A stretch of 64,000 nucleotides of DNA from Bacteriovoracaceae bacterium (GTDB lineage: Bacteria > Bdellovibrionota > UBA1018): assembly GCA_947447665.1 (NCBI GenBank), contig CANFJX010000006.1, positions 62,001-126,000 on the forward strand, given 5' to 3'. Of the stretch, positions 17,689 to 28,065 are shown piece by piece; within the stretch, counting starts at the first letter, position 1; each line of letters begins with the position of its first letter. The notes below the pieces were generated by a model. That model was not told the origin of the DNA and searched no databases. It saw only the letters and a program-made list of their open reading frames with translations. The translations under genes and the position numbers were made by a program.

Positions 17689-20586
17689 ATGCAACGCTCT
17701 ATCCGCCTCAATCGAGTTCGACAGAACAATTTAAAAACAATCACGGTTGAATTTCCGTTTCGAAAGCTCTCCGTCATAACGGGCCTCTCGGGCAGCGGCA
17801 AAAGCTCGCTTGCTTTCGACACCCTCTATGCCGAAGGACAACGACGCTACGTCGAAAGTCTGTCCACATATACTCGTCAGTTCCTCGAGAAGATGCCTAA
17901 GCCTGACTTGGATTCTATTGAAAATATTCCGCCTTCCATAGCCTTGGAACAAAAAAACTCAGTCCTGAACTCGCGCAGCACTGTAGGAACCCAAACTGAG
18001 CTCGTCGATTACCTTCGGGTTCTTTTTGCTAAAATTGGCCAAACTGCCTGTATCGACTGCGGCGAATCAGTCAAGCCGGTCAACGCTCAGACCATTCTCG
18101 AATGGGCCAAAACCTGGATTCCTAACCGAAAAGCCTATGTCTTAGCTCCCTTCTTGGGCCTCCAGACTGACGATCAGCCTAAGAAATCAAAAGCCAAATC
18201 CAAGGTCAAAAAAACCAAGACAAAACCCGAGAAGAACTCCGCAATTACCGGGGCACTGATACAGACCCTTAAAGAACAAGGTTACCAGCGCCTCCTGGTC
18301 CAGCGCCCCAAAAGCGAGCCAGAGCTGATCGACTTAGAAGAAATTGCCCCAGAGCAACTCTCCTTACTAACTGGGTCTGCCGAGATTTTTCTAGTCATCG
18401 ACCGGCTCAAAATCACCCAGGAGGCTCTAGACGAAGACGCGAGGGGCCGACTTTTAGACTCTATTCAACAGGCCCTCAGCATCGGCCATGGCCGGATCCA
18501 ATTTCTCGACCTAACTCCAGGCGCTCAACACCCTCAGCAGAGCTTCCAAGCCGGTTACGCCTGCTCTCAGTGCGGTAAGGAGCATCGCGTCCCTGAGCCT
18601 CATCTGTTTTCTTTTAATAGTCCCGTAGGAGCATGCTCAAAATGCAGTGGATTTGGCTTTACCTTAGATCTCGACGAGGCACTGGTTGTGCCCGACCCAG
18701 CCAAGCCCCTCAACAAAGGCTCCATTGATCCGTTTTCAAAACCTTCTCTCGCCGACTGGCAGCGCGACTTGTTTCGATTCGCAGAGCGCCATGGGATTTC
18801 GATCGCAAAACGGTATCGAGACCTCTCTAGCTCAGAGAAAAAAATCATTTGGCAGGGCGATCCGCAGGACTCTACTTTTCCTGGTATCATTGCCTGCTTT
18901 GAAGAGCTAAAAAAGTGGAAATACAAACTTCATATTCGAGTTTTCATTCGTCGCTATCAAAGCCAAACACTCTGTAGCGAATGCCACGGAGCGCGTCTCA
19001 AGCCCGAAGCGCTGGCCGTCAAAGTCGGCGGCAAATCGATTGCCGACGTCCTCAGCTCTTCGGTAGACGAAGCCATCGAGTGGATCAAACACCTCCATCT
19101 CACTCCACAGGAACTCAAAATTGCCGCTGAGATTTTTAACCAAGTCGAGCGAAGGCTTCATTTTCTCCACGAAGTAGGCGTGGGCTACCTCACTCTCGGA
19201 CGCCAAACCAAAACCCTTTCTGGGGGCGAGTTCCAACGAATTAACTTAGCCACTCAACTCGGCAACGGACTTTGCGGAACGCTCTATGTACTGGACGAGC
19301 CCTCGATTGGACTCCATGCGGCAGATACAGCCCGACTCATTCAAGTGCTTCACCGACTCAGGGACCAGGGTAATTCTGTCGTCGTCGTGGAGCATGACTT
19401 AGAAATGATGAAAGCAGCCGACTGGCTGGTCGAACTTGGACCAGGGGCCGGTCGGAATGGTGGTCACCTCGTAGCTCAAGGCACGGCGGTCGATCTAGCT
19501 AAAAACCCAAAGTCACTTACCGGGAAATACTTACAGGGTACGAACCAAGTGCTCCGCCCCTGTGGGGCTCGCCTAACTCCCAAGCGTTGGCTCAAGCTAC
19601 TCGGATGCCAAGAAAACAATTTGAAAAATATTGAGGTTCAAATCCCCCTCGATCGACTCGTCGTCGTCACTGGGGTATCCGGATCAGGAAAAAGCACCCT
19701 AGTTCACAAAATCTTATTCCAATCTTTATCTAAGCTATTTTATCAAACGACCGATCCTGTGGGCCGGTACGATCGAATCTATGGAGCAGAACAGCTGGGT
19801 GGAGTGGTTTTGTTAGATCAAACCCCCATCGGGCGAAGCTCGCGATCCAACGCAGCCACTTATCTCAAAGCTTGGGACGACATTAGAAAACTTTTTGCCA
19901 ACCAAACTCTGGCATTGAGGCGCGGGTATACCCCACAGTATTTCTCATTTAATGTTGACGGAGGCAGATGCCCCGTATGTAAAGGAGAGGGTGAAATCAC
20001 TCTGGACATGCACTTCATGGCCGAAGTCAAACTCCCCTGTGAAGAGTGTGAGGGCAAACGTTTTAAGAAAAATGTTTTGGAAGTCAATTTTCGCGGAAAA
20101 AACGTAGATCAAGTCCTCCAAACGACGGTCGACGAGGCACTCGAACTTTTTCATGATCAACCCAATCTCATGAGAAAGTTCAGAATCCTCAAAGACGTAG
20201 GACTCGGGTACCTGCATCTCGGGCAATCGGGAGCTACCCTCTCAGGCGGAGAGTCTCAACGATTAAAAATCGCAGCAACTCTCGATGATAAAACCACTCA
20301 AAATCTACTCTATATTTTTGACGAGCCCACCACCGGGCTTCATCTCGAGGACGTAAAAAGACTCATGAGAGTTTTCCACGATTTGGTCGAATCCAAACAC
20401 AGCGTAGTGATGATCGAGCACCACCTGGACGTCATTGCTCAAGCAGACTGGGTGATTGACCTCGGCCCAGGAGGCGGCACACTCGGCGGCGACCTCATGG
20501 CTGAAGGATCTCCGGAGCGACTCATGAGTCACCCCCGTTCGATCACGGGGAAAATGCTCCGCGACCATTTGGGAATTCTAGTATGA
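17689..20586 (+). CDS. uvrA: UvrA-like excinuclease ABC subunit A, with Lys-rich insertion
   Basis: GLSGSGKSSLAFDTLYAEGQRRYVESLSTYTRQFL, two Walker A motifs, LSGGE signatures, CxxC zinc motifs. Confidence 0.93.
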   Translation: MQRSIRLNRVRQNNLKTITVEFPFRKLSVITGLSGSGKSSLAFDTLYAEGQRRYVESLSTYTRQFLEKMPKPDLDSIENIPPSIALEQKNSVLNSRSTVGTQTELVDYLRVLFAKIGQTACIDCGESVKPVNAQTILEWAKTWIPNRKAYVLAPFLGLQTDDQPKKSKAKSKVKKTKTKPEKNSAITGALIQTLKEQGYQRLLVQRPKSEPELIDLEEIAPEQLSLLTGSAEIFLVIDRLKITQEALDEDARGRLLDSIQQALSIGHGRIQFLDLTPGAQHPQQSFQAGYACSQCGKEHRVPEPHLFSFNSPVGACSKCSGFGFTLDLDEALVVPDPAKPLNKGSIDPFSKPSLADWQRDLFRFAERHGISIAKRYRDLSSSEKKIIWQGDPQDSTFPGIIACFEELKKWKYKLHIRVFIRRYQSQTLCSECHGARLKPEALAVKVGGKSIADVLSSSVDEAIEWIKHLHLTPQELKIAAEIFNQVERRLHFLHEVGVGYLTLGRQTKTLSGGEFQRINLATQLGNGLCGTLYVLDEPSIGLHAADTARLIQVLHRLRDQGNSVVVVEHDLEMMKAADWLVELGPGAGRNGGHLVAQGTAVDLAKNPKSLTGKYLQGTNQVLRPCGARLTPKRWLKLLGCQENNLKNIEVQIPLDRLVVVTGVSGSGKSTLVHKILFQSLSKLFYQTTDPVGRYDRIYGAEQLGGVVLLDQTPIGRSSRSNAATYLKAWDDIRKLFANQTLALRRGYTPQYFSFNVDGGRCPVCKGEGEITLDMHFMAEVKLPCEECEGKRFKKNVLEVNFRGKNVDQVLQTTVDEALELFHDQPNLMRKFRILKDVGLGYLHLGQSGATLSGGESQRLKIAATLDDKTTQNLLYIFDEPTTGLHLEDVKRLMRVFHDLVESKHSVVMIEHHLDVIAQADWVIDLGPGGGTLGGDLMAEGSPERLMSHPRSITGKMLRDHLGILV

Positions 20587-21434
20587 AGCTTAATTATCAA
20601 GTTTGGTACCGCCCGCAACCCACTGATGAAATCCGGACCAAATCGCACCCTCGAATTGTATTTCTCCACGGAATGGGAGGCACGGGAGCACTTTGGAGAC
20701 CCATCGCTGCTAGTCTAGAAGAAACCGCTGAGCTCCTCGCACTCGACCAGCGAGGCCATGGCAAGAGCCAAATTCCCCATACGCCGGGGGGACGAGTCGC
20801 TCCTAGTTACACACCACTCGATTATGGCAACGACGTGATCGAGACTCTAGGCAACCTACACTTCCATCCGACCTGGATTGTGGGACACTCCATGGGGGTT
20901 CGTACTGCGGTTGCTGCGGCTCACCTGTGCCCCAAGTGGGTTCAGGGGCTTGTATTGATTGACCTAGGTTTTTCAGGAGTCGCAGGGGGAGGGCTGGGCG
21001 AAGATTTGGCGACCTTCATTAAAGTATTGCCTGAGAGCTTTGAAAATAGAGAATCTGCCCGTAATTTTATGGCCGAGAACTGCCCCGATCCATCGATTGC
21101 CCAATACCTCATGGCGGTTTCAGTCCGGGAGGATTCGGGCAGAATTACTTTTCCATTTGAACACTCGGCATTGATTCAAACCATTCATGCAGCTCGGGAT
21201 GCCTCCGTTCGAGAATGGGTCCGAGAACTGGGAAGCAAACAGATACCGATTCACATTCTCCGAGGCCAAAACAGTCGCGTCTGGACGCACGAGGAATTTG
21301 AACTAGAACGCCAGGAATTTTCTCGCTTCCCATCGATCCATTGGATTGAATTCCCAGGAGCTGGACACGGACTGCCTTTCGAGCAGCGTCCGGCATTTGT
21401 GGATTATCTCAGGAAAACCTGTACTTCAGCCTAA
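20583..21434 (+). CDS. alpha/beta hydrolase
   Basis: FLHGMGGTGALWRP, DQRGHGKS, GHSMG nucleophile elbow; ATGA overlap with uvrA-like gene. Confidence 0.88.
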   Translation: MKLNYQVWYRPQPTDEIRTKSHPRIVFLHGMGGTGALWRPIAASLEETAELLALDQRGHGKSQIPHTPGGRVAPSYTPLDYGNDVIETLGNLHFHPTWIVGHSMGVRTAVAAAHLCPKWVQGLVLIDLGFSGVAGGGLGEDLATFIKVLPESFENRESARNFMAENCPDPSIAQYLMAVSVREDSGRITFPFEHSALIQTIHAARDASVREWVRELGSKQIPIHILRGQNSRVWTHEEFELERQEFSRFPSIHWIEFPGAGHGLPFEQRPAFVDYLRKTCTSA

Positions 21435-22684
21435 TTTTCGCTCAAAACGGCGAGATTGGTCTCGATACTGGCTCGATCGGCCATACCTTTCATCCACGAG
21501 TCGAAAACACGGGAGAACTTACGATTCGACAACTCTCCCATAAAGGTTTCTCGCTGAGAATCAAACTCAACCCAGTTGGGCTTTTTACTTTCCACGACCA
21601 GAGCGACCATGACTCTTCCATTTAAATTATACTTCTTAGGCTTGCCACCTGAGGTCGGATCAATAGGCGACGGTGCCTTGAACGCATCCAGGAGAAGCTC
21701 CTGAGCCGGTCCCACACCAGGCAATAAATCGCTCTGGTGAGTTACCCAGCCGGTCGTCTTTACTTGGGCGGAAGAAGGTTTTAAAATCCGATTGACCTCT
21801 CCATCCGAGGCTGCTTGAACCGTTAGTTTGCTGAGAACTAAGTCTGCTAACTGATCATTGTTCTTTTGAATTTCGACCAGCTTCTCTCCTAAAAGAATAT
21901 CCCTGACAATACCATCTTGCACAGCCTCAAACTTCTGTCCCTTGTAGATCGAGCTCGCGCCCTGGCTGAATTTAGCCTTGGCAAGGTTGAGTCGGGCGGG
22001 ATCAGCAGCGAACTTTTTTAGCTCCGCATCTCCGATCTCGAGCCCCTTCTTGCCTGTTTCCTGGTCGAGAACCACATACTTAATCTTTCTTTGGTCCTGT
22101 CGAGTCTCGAACTCCTGACGAAGTTCTTGGTCAGAAATTCGAATTCGCTTTTTGAAAAAATCAGACCATTTCTGCGCAGCTAGATCCTCTCCAACCATTC
22201 GCTCAAAAACAGCGGGAGTATAATGATTTGATTCTAGAACCTCTTTATAAGCAACGAGATCGAATTTCCCATTTTTTTGGAATGCTGAAATTTCTTTAAT
22301 TTTTTCCTTCACCTGCTCGTCAGCCGCAACAAGCCCTAGCCGCTTCGACTCTTGGGAAAGCAGCTTCCGATTAACTAGCTCTCTAAAAACACCCTCTTTG
22401 ATCTTGAAAGACTTAATCTGGTCATCGCTGAGCTTTCCGCCCGCCATGTTCTTGTAGAACTCAACCCGTCGATTATACTCACGAGTAAAGTCAGCAATCG
22501 AGATCGAATCTCCATTTACAACGCCGGCCACTGAGCCTTCATGGAGTCCCCGAGTCGCCTTGGGGCTGAACACGCCGTAAAAACCAAAAACAAAGGCGAT
22601 GAGACCAATAATTCCGCCGATCATCGCTTTTCCGAACTTTTGTCTGATCCATGCCAACATGAGTAAACTTCCTGGCCCAATCAC
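21431..22684 (-). CDS. SurA N-terminal domain / PpiD-like periplasmic folding factor
   Basis: Single N-terminal TM followed by VNGDSISIADFTREYNRRV...VFRELVNRKLLSQESKRLGL. Confidence 0.82.
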   Translation of the reverse strand: MIGPGSLLMLAWIRQKFGKAMIGGIIGLIAFVFGFYGVFSPKATRGLHEGSVAGVVNGDSISIADFTREYNRRVEFYKNMAGGKLSDDQIKSFKIKEGVFRELVNRKLLSQESKRLGLVAADEQVKEKIKEISAFQKNGKFDLVAYKEVLESNHYTPAVFERMVGEDLAAQKWSDFFKKRIRISDQELRQEFETRQDQRKIKYVVLDQETGKKGLEIGDAELKKFAADPARLNLAKAKFSQGASSIYKGQKFEAVQDGIVRDILLGEKLVEIQKNNDQLADLVLSKLTVQAASDGEVNRILKPSSAQVKTTGWVTHQSDLLPGVGPAQELLLDAFKAPSPIDPTSGGKPKKYNLNGRVMVALVVESKKPNWVEFDSQRETFMGELSNRKFSRVFDSWMKGMADRASIETNLAVLSEN

Positions 22685-22793
22685 GGCCCTGTTGTAGATT
22701 TCTTTTTATTACTCTAAAATCTCGCATCATCAAAGCATTGATTTAATGAATTGAGCTAGTTACGATGGTACCACCGAGGTAAAAGATTCAAAC

Positions 22794-23618
22794 ATGATCA
22801 AGTACCTGAAACAATACCAATTCTATATCACTCTTTTTCTTTTCGTGCTCATTCCAGTGATTGCGATCGATACGTCGACCCGCTCTCCCCGGGACTATCG
22901 GTTTTACGACCGAGCTATGGTCACGCTCACCTCCCCCGTTCAGGCCTCCATTACATGGGGTCTGGAAAAAATCGCCTCGGGTTTTGAGAACTATATCTAT
23001 CTCTGGCATACGCACCGGGATAACCTGGCACTTTTGGATGAAAATCGGAAACTTCTCAACTCGATTGCCAATCTGAGAGAAATCCAGCAGGAAAACATCC
23101 GGCTCAAAAAACTGCTCCGTTTCGAGGAAACCTTCAAACTGGAAACAGTCGTTGCGCGAGTCATTGCGAAGGATATTTCGACAGAATTTAGATCCATTCG
23201 GATTAACCGAGGCGAGGACTCCGGCATTAAAAGAAATATGGCCGTCGTTACCGAAGAAGGCATTGTCGGTCGCGTCTTAAGAACGACTCCAACCACGAGC
23301 GACGTTGTGACGGTTTTAGATCTTTATTCCGCTGTCGACGCGATTGCCGAACGATCGCGAGCCAGGGGCGTGGTCGAAGGACTCACCGATGATGTTTGCC
23401 AGCTCAAATACGCCCTCCGAACTGACGACATTCAACCCGGTGACTTTTTGATCTCAAGCGGACTGGGAGGCATTTTTCCCAAGGGGGTTGCCGTCGGCAC
23501 CGTCTCTAAAGTCAACCGCCAGCAATACGGAATTACCCAAGAAGTTGAAGTTAAACCCAGCGTTGATTTTTCCAAGTTAGAAGAGGTCCTCGTTGTCAAA
23601 AACGGGGGAGCGGAATGA
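22794..23618 (+). CDS. mreC: rod shape-determining protein MreC
   Basis: N-terminal TM, coiled coil, MreC core VVARVIAKDISTEFRSIRINRGEDSGI..NMAVVTEEGIVGRV; gene order mreC-mreD-PBP2-rodA. Confidence 0.94.
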   Translation: MIKYLKQYQFYITLFLFVLIPVIAIDTSTRSPRDYRFYDRAMVTLTSPVQASITWGLEKIASGFENYIYLWHTHRDNLALLDENRKLLNSIANLREIQQENIRLKKLLRFEETFKLETVVARVIAKDISTEFRSIRINRGEDSGIKRNMAVVTEEGIVGRVLRTTPTTSDVVTVLDLYSAVDAIAERSRARGVVEGLTDDVCQLKYALRTDDIQPGDFLISSGLGGIFPKGVAVGTVSKVNRQQYGITQEVEVKPSVDFSKLEEVLVVKNGGAE

Positions 23619-24181
23619 CCCGAATCATTCTCAGGGCCCTCAATACCCCGCTGCTCATTGTTATCATCAGTCTTTGCATTGCCCTCCAAAGCTCCCTCTT
23701 CTCCTCGTGGCCTTTCCTTTATTTTCAGCCAGACATCGTCCTACTAGTGGTTGTCTGGTGTTCTTTAAGGCGAAGCTTCTTAGAGGGCGGAGTCCTCACA
23801 CTGATTTTCGCAAACATCAGCGAGATTCATAGCGCTGCGCCCCAAGGATTGTTTTTGATCACCTATATGTCGATCTACCTAATTGTCCGGGGTGGCTCGC
23901 GATTTTTGGTCATTCCAACCCTCATGCACTACACTCTCCTCGCTATGGCCAGCTCCATGATCTGCAAGATACTTGCGCTTCTAGTGCTCTATCTCCTCGC
24001 TGGCGGCTCCAACGGGTGGAAGCACACGTTGGCTTTTTTACCTCTCGGAGCGGCCATTGAAGGTTTTTTTTCGATTTGGGTCTTCAATTGGCTCGAAAAA
24101 TTTGATTGGATCACATCTAAGCATTTCAAGGCAGACAGAGTGATGGACGAGGAACTAAACCTCGATCATGAAGGGTTCTAA
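23615..24181 (+). CDS. mreD: rod shape-determining protein MreD
   Basis: Multi-TM 188 aa protein between mreC and PBP2, ATGA overlap with mreC. Confidence 0.85.
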   Translation: MTRIILRALNTPLLIVIISLCIALQSSLFSSWPFLYFQPDIVLLVVVWCSLRRSFLEGGVLTLIFANISEIHSAAPQGLFLITYMSIYLIVRGGSRFLVIPTLMHYTLLAMASSMICKILALLVLYLLAGGSNGWKHTLAFLPLGAAIEGFFSIWVFNWLEKFDWITSKHFKADRVMDEELNLDHEGF

Positions 24182-26307
24182 TGGCATTCCTCGGACAAGA
24201 AGAACAAGTAAGAGAATTCCAAGATCGATTTAAATATCTTTACGGTGTCCTCTTTATTGGGCTTGGACTCTTGGTTTCACGTTTAGTGTATCTACAAATT
24301 CTCAGGGGAGACCAGATGCGGTTATTCTCCGAAGAAAACCGTATCAAAAGAGTCAAAATCGCATCTCCTCGCGGAATGATCTTCGACCGAAACCACACTC
24401 TACTCATCGACAACCGTCCCGACTTCGATTTGGAGATCATTCCCCAATACCTCCGAAGCTCGGGAGAGGAGAAAAAAGTCATCGGACTCCTCTCCAAGAT
24501 TCTCAAGATTCAAGAAAAGGATATCCGAGACGTTCTTGAGAAAGCCAAATCGCAGCCTTCCTTTATGTCAGTGAAAATCAAAACCGACCTCACCCGAGAC
24601 GAGGTCGCGCAGATCGAACTTCGCAAAATTGACATGCCCGGAGTTGAAGTTAAGCAAGAAATCAAGAGAACGAATATTTACGGAGACGTAGCAGCCCATC
24701 TCTTGGGCTATATTGGCGAAGTCAACTCGACTGAACTCCCCATTCTCAACCGAAAAGCGCAAAAGTATCGCTTGAGCGACAGCATTGGGCGGTTCGGCTT
24801 AGAGCAAAGGATGGAGGAATACGTCCGAGGCGTCGATGGGGAGGAAATTCGAGAGGTAGACGCATTAGGTCGCGTCAAGCTCGATCGCAAAAAAACCCGA
24901 GTGATTCAGGGGAACCTTGGCAAATCAGCAACTCCAGGGAAAAACCTCATTCTCACAATCGATCAAGACCTTCAAATGGTGGCTACTCAGGCTTTTGGTG
25001 ACAAGATTGGCTCCCTCGTTGCGATCGATCCTCGCAGCGGAGAAGTCCTCGCCATGCTCTCGCGACCCTCGTTTGACCCGACCTCGTTTTCCCGAGGTAT
25101 TCCAGCTGCGATTTGGAATAAACTCCTCGCCAACGAAAACCACCCACTCCGGGATAAATCCATTCAAGATCACTACTCCCCCGGTTCGGTCTTTAAAATC
25201 GTCACCGCCATCGCAGGCCTCGAAGAAGGCGTCATCGACGAAAACACCAAGTTTCATTGCCCGGGCGTGATCAAAATTGGTAACCGCCTTTACCATTGCC
25301 ACTCGAAGCACGGGGAAATCAATGTAACCCGCGCCATTACTCAGTCCTGCGACGTCTTCTTTTACCGCGTAGCTCTGAAACTCAAGTCAGTGGATGACAT
25401 TGCCAAATGGGCCACAATCCTCGGACTGGGCAAAAAATCAGGCATCAACATGAAGGGCGAAGTACCCGGCCTGATTCCGACAGAAGCATGGAAAAAAGTC
25501 AAAATGGGACAACCCTGGAATGCAGGGGAAACGGCGACCGTAGCCATTGGGCAAAGTTTTGTTCTGACAACCGTCCTCCAACTTGCAAACCTTTTTGGAG
25601 CTCTAGGCAACGGAGGCATGCGCTACCGACCCTTTGTGGTTAAAGCCATTGAATCCTTTGACGGTAAAATCATGAAAGAGTTTCAACCAGAGCCCCTCAG
25701 TCAAATTAAACTTAAGTCAAAAACTGTGGAGCTAGTGAAACAAGGACTCTGGGGAGTGATCAACTCCCCAAGCGGAACGGCCTACTCGCAGAGATTGCCC
25801 GGTATGGACTTTGTGGGCAAAACAGGGACCGTCCAAGTGATCCGACTGGCAGCAGATAAAATTTATACCCGCTGCGAGTCGATGCGCTTTAGAGATCGGC
25901 ATAATGCTGTGTTTGTTGGTTTCGCCCCAGCAAACGATCCTAAAATTGCTGTAGCAGTACTCGGAGAACACGCTTGTCATGGGGGCTCCGGAGCCGCTCC
26001 CATTGCCCGAGCAGTCATTAAAAAATACCTTGAAAAGCATTTCCCCGAACAATACAGCGAAAAAGTTATCGCAAATCGGCTGAGATCCATGGGTCAAAGC
26101 AACCAGATCCCCAAATCAGCCAGACCTGAGACGGTCGAGGACGAAGGTTATGCCGACGGGGGCCAGGAGCTCGCTCCAGAGATACGAATCCCGATGGCAC
26201 CGCCCGCTCCGCCTATGCCTATGACTCCCGCAGAGGCCCCTACGGGTCCAGACATGAGTCCCGAGGAACCGGGTGAGGCGAACGACTCAAATGACTCAGA
26301 AGATTAA
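24181..26307 (+). CDS. mrdA: penicillin-binding protein 2
   Basis: PBP dimerisation domain, YSPGSVFKIV (SxxK), SCD (SxN-like), GKTGTVQV (KTG). Confidence 0.95.
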   Translation: MAFLGQEEQVREFQDRFKYLYGVLFIGLGLLVSRLVYLQILRGDQMRLFSEENRIKRVKIASPRGMIFDRNHTLLIDNRPDFDLEIIPQYLRSSGEEKKVIGLLSKILKIQEKDIRDVLEKAKSQPSFMSVKIKTDLTRDEVAQIELRKIDMPGVEVKQEIKRTNIYGDVAAHLLGYIGEVNSTELPILNRKAQKYRLSDSIGRFGLEQRMEEYVRGVDGEEIREVDALGRVKLDRKKTRVIQGNLGKSATPGKNLILTIDQDLQMVATQAFGDKIGSLVAIDPRSGEVLAMLSRPSFDPTSFSRGIPAAIWNKLLANENHPLRDKSIQDHYSPGSVFKIVTAIAGLEEGVIDENTKFHCPGVIKIGNRLYHCHSKHGEINVTRAITQSCDVFFYRVALKLKSVDDIAKWATILGLGKKSGINMKGEVPGLIPTEAWKKVKMGQPWNAGETATVAIGQSFVLTTVLQLANLFGALGNGGMRYRPFVVKAIESFDGKIMKEFQPEPLSQIKLKSKTVELVKQGLWGVINSPSGTAYSQRLPGMDFVGKTGTVQVIRLAADKIYTRCESMRFRDRHNAVFVGFAPANDPKIAVAVLGEHACHGGSGAAPIARAVIKKYLEKHFPEQYSEKVIANRLRSMGQSNQIPKSARPETVEDEGYADGGQELAPEIRIPMAPPAPPMPMTPAEAPTGPDMSPEEPGEANDSNDSED

Positions 26308-26342
26308 CCTCCAGCACCAGCTTATGAAGGAAAGGGAATGAA

Positions 26343-27497
26343 ATGAATCATTCATCCATTGAAAGCCCCATGACCGATGACCGCAGCGATGTCCGAATGG
26401 GGGACTACGAGGAGGACCTCAAAAAATTTAATTGGAGTCTCCTTCTTTTAGAGGTCATCCTTTTTGGGATTGGAATTTGGAACTTAGTCAGCGCAACGGG
26501 AGTTCAGGATAAGTCATTGGGCCTCTATAAAAGCCAGGCGCTTTGGTTTGGGGTTGGCACCTGTTTGACGGCACTTATTTTGGCACTCCATTATTCGATT
26601 TTTTCTCGGCTCGCCTACTTTATCTACTTCGCCAACCTCATCCTTCTGGGCGCCGTACTACTCGTCGGAAAATCGAGTCTCGGAGCCAAGCGCTGGATCG
26701 GAGTGGGTGGCTTTCATATTCAACCCTCAGAATTTATGAAGCTCTCGATGGTGATTTGCCTAGCGAAATATTTTGAATCCGATCAAACCTTCGGCGGATA
26801 TGGAATCAAAGACCTCGTTCTACCTGCCCTCCTAGTTGGACTCCCTGCTGGACTTATCATGCTGCAGCCTGACCTCGGCACAGCCCTCATCATCTTACTC
26901 ACCTTTGTAACCATGATGCTCTTCATGAAAATTCAGCCCACAACCCTCATTGCGATCGCCGTTTGCTCGGTCATTGCACTCCCGACTGTGTACAAGTTTG
27001 GATTGAAACCCTATCAACGACAAAGAATTGTCTCCTTTATCGATCCAACCTCAGACCCAAAGGGCTCTGGCTACAACTCCATTCAATCGATGATTGCTGT
27101 AGGGAGTGGCCAACTTCTCGGGAAAGGTTACCGAAAAGGAACGCAAAGCCAACTTAACTTTCTCCCTGAACATCACACAGACTTTATTTTTTCAGTCTTT
27201 AGCGAAGAGCATGGATTTGTAGGTTGCGTAATTCTCATCACACTCTACATGATTTTCATGCTAAACGGCCTCTCCGTTGCCTACCAATCACATGACAAGT
27301 TTGGAATCTTGCTTGCCCTGGGGATTATGACGATTTTCTTTTGGCATATTTTTGTGAACATGGGAATGGTCATGGGCCTACTACCCATCGTAGGAGTCCC
27401 TCTCCCCTTTCTGAGCTATGGAGGCTCGTCACTCGTTACATCAATTCTTGGAGTAGCGATTTTGACTAATATATCAAACAAGAAATTCATGTTCTGA
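26343..27497 (+). CDS. rodA: peptidoglycan polymerase RodA (SEDS family)
   Basis: SEDS motifs [56 protein letters not shown]. Confidence 0.96.
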   Translation: MNHSSIESPMTDDRSDVRMGDYEEDLKKFNWSLLLLEVILFGIGIWNLVSATGVQDKSLGLYKSQALWFGVGTCLTALILALHYSIFSRLAYFIYFANLILLGAVLLVGKSSLGAKRWIGVGGFHIQPSEFMKLSMVICLAKYFESDQTFGGYGIKDLVLPALLVGLPAGLIMLQPDLGTALIILLTFVTMMLFMKIQPTTLIAIAVCSVIALPTVYKFGLKPYQRQRIVSFIDPTSDPKGSGYNSIQSMIAVGSGQLLGKGYRKGTQSQLNFLPEHHTDFIFSVFSEEHGFVGCVILITLYMIFMLNGLSVAYQSHDKFGILLALGIMTIFFWHIFVNMGMVMGLLPIVGVPLPFLSYGGSSLVTSILGVAILTNISNKKFMF

Positions 27498-27577
27498 TAT
27501 TAAAATTGGATTTATTATAAGTTATAGATATAATTTTTATTATAACTTTAAAACAGCGTCCAAAAACAGGAGCGACT

Positions 27578-27889
27578 ATGACTCAGGGTAAATTGAACTG
27601 GATGGTATTAGGAATGGCAGTAATCGGTCTGGGCTTTGCGATGCCAAGTTGCCCGGGTCAAGACGCAATGCAACAACAGGTCAACACTCTACAAACCGCC
27701 AATCAAGAGCTCACAAAAAAAGTTCAGACCATGACCACTCAATTCACCGCACTTACCGGTGAAGTCAATCAGATGAAACAGTTCATGGTTCAGTCTGCTA
27801 ATGTCTTCGCAGCTCAAGAGACGCTTAATAAACAGCTAAATAAATCCATTGACGAGCTAAAGTCTAAAAAAGGCGGAAAGCGCCGTTAA
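27578..27889 (+). CDS. small coiled-coil lipoprotein, hypothetical
   Basis: Signal peptide with lipobox-like AMPSC, then Gln/Thr-rich heptad-like region, basic C-terminus. Confidence 0.7.
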   Translation: MTQGKLNWMVLGMAVIGLGFAMPSCPGQDAMQQQVNTLQTANQELTKKVQTMTTQFTALTGEVNQMKQFMVQSANVFAAQETLNKQLNKSIDELKSKKGGKRR

Positions 27890-27900
27890 ATTGTTTGATC

Positions 27901-27943
27901 GAGCGATGGGGATCCATCTATAATGTCTGGATCTCCATCGCTC
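27901..27943 (+). terminator. 16-bp stem hairpin downstream of the lipoprotein gene
   Basis: GAGCGATGGGGATCCA-N11-TGGATCTCCATCGCTC (one G-T wobble); no clear following T-run. Confidence 0.6.
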
Positions 27944-28065
27944 CACCCCTCCCCTAAAAAATTAACGCTCAGAGTTAAATCCAGCCTCACAAGTTTATTA
28001 ATTTAAGAATTGTACCCTAAAATTTACATGCTAAGCTGCTCGTTGTCCTATAGGGGGGACATCAA

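Noticed and set aside
22794-27497. Novel cell-shape system because mreB is missing next to mreC
   Set aside because: mreC-mreD-PBP2-rodA is a standard array; mreB is often encoded elsewhere and its absence from the window says little.
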